From positions 2,680,501 through 2,744,500 of the forward strand of contig NZ_CP030028.1 in assembly GCF_003586445.1 (NCBI RefSeq): a stretch of 64,000 nt of DNA, in the 5' to 3' direction. The notes beneath the pieces are model-generated. The model made no database searches. It was not told the DNA's origin and saw only the letters and a program-made list of their open reading frames with translations. Made by a program: the position numbers and the translations under genes. The stretch comes from Bacillus sp. Y1 (GTDB taxonomy: Bacteria; Bacillota; Bacilli; Bacillales; Cytobacillaceae). How positions within the stretch are numbered: the stretch's first letter is position 1; each line of letters begins with the position of its first letter. This document shows, one piece after another, positions 63,720 through 64,000 of the stretch.

Positions 63720-64000
63720 CTATTTTACATAAATAAGTTTGTCTTTCTTTTCAACTACTTGACCAATGATCGTATATCGGGAATCAAGTGAGGTATACTT
63801 CTCCGCATCTTCCAATGGAAGGGCAATCAAAAGTCCACCCGATGTAATTGCATCACAAAGGACAAGCTGTTCCTGTATGCTTATGTCTGTTCCATACGCA
63901 ATATCTTTTTCAAGCCATTTGTGATTGGACTTAGAACCTCCAGGAACAATTCCTTGCTCGGCCAGCTCATATGTACCATTAAGAACTGGTACTCGCTCTA
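63720..64000 (-). CDS. selD: Selenide, water dikinase SelD, C-terminal part (cut by window edge)
   Basis: The minus strand from 64000 to the TAG at 63722-63720 translates without stop for about 92 residues: it begins ERVPVLNGTYELAEQGIVPG and continues GGSKSNHKWLEKDI, LCDAITSGGLLIALPLEDA and a tail IIGQVVEKKDKLIYVK. The ITSGGLLIA segment (DPQTSGGLL in most SelD) and PGGS/N context are those of the AIRS-type C-terminal domain of SelD, which makes selenophosphate from selenide and ATP. The catalytic N-terminal half is beyond the window. It complements selB at 9431 and the selenate-type importer at 57849-61121. Confidence 0.9.
   Translation of the reverse strand, partial: ERVPVLNGTYELAEQGIVPGGSKSNHKWLEKDIAYGTDISIQEQLVLCDAITSGGLLIALPLEDAEKYTSLDSRYTIIGQVVEKKDKLIYVK

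Overview
The window is a chromosomal segment of a low-GC, endospore-forming type Firmicute, most likely a member of the Bacillaceae (Bacillus sensu lato). The evidence is the strong AGGAGG-type ribosome binding sites with many TTG and GTG starts, LtaS, a YvrJ-family peptide, a KinE-like sporulation-type kinase, an RsbR paralog, HelD, PucR, NasDE-type nitrite reductase and WalR-type operators. There is no phage, transposon, CRISPR array, rRNA or tRNA. The genus cannot be fixed from the sequence alone.

Layout. 1-4.9 kb: 3' end of pepF, two uncharacterised membrane or secreted proteins, a Hol44-like holin divergent from a YvrJ peptide, and a cold-shock gene. 5-9.3 kb: sbcDC behind a LexA-like box. 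9.4-12.2 kb: selB and an RsbR-like STAS protein. 12.8-26.75 kb: a complete reductive pyrimidine catabolic cluster: beta-ureidopropionase, PreT/PreA dihydropyrimidine dehydrogenase, dihydropyrimidinase, NCS1 permease, a small unknown protein, PucR, malonate-semialdehyde dehydrogenase, omega-aminotransferase, alanine dehydrogenase and an M20 carbamoylase. Uracil or thymine would enter by the permease and leave as ammonia, CO2 and acyl-CoA. 27-29.7 kb: a TPR protein with what looks like a decayed dynamin GTPase domain. 29.9-34.9 kb: nirBD plus siroheme synthesis genes, behind two perfect Fnr boxes. 35-37.6 kb: ltaS and a CBO0543-type membrane protein. 37.8-39.4 kb: glnS, unusual in Bacilli. 39.9-40.6 kb: a LysM/NlpC-P60 wall hydrolase with two WalR-like boxes. 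41-50.8 kb: M42 peptidase, PAS kinase, YczE-like protein, Gfo/Idh oxidoreductase, MFS protein, HelD and M20 dipeptidase. 51-55.5 kb: a giant polytopic membrane protein, PpiB, and MscL that appears to start at ATT. 55.6-57.7 kb: a DUF1906 glycosidase-like protein and a class D sortase with its LPDTA substrate. 57.8-61.1 kb: a PhnCDE-type ABC importer whose binding protein resembles the putative selenate-binding clade. 61.5-63.6 kb: kbl-tdh threonine catabolism. 63.7 kb to the end: 3' end of selD.

The most interesting threads are (i) selenium: selB, selD and a selenate-type importer lie in one window; (ii) a dispersed 56-bp repeat found behind genes, which twice supplies the stop codon of the upstream gene; (iii) MscL with no canonical start codon; (iv) the TPR/pseudo-dynamin protein; and (v) clean Fnr, WalR and LexA-type operators. 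Family assignments come from recognising sequence motifs, not from database searches.
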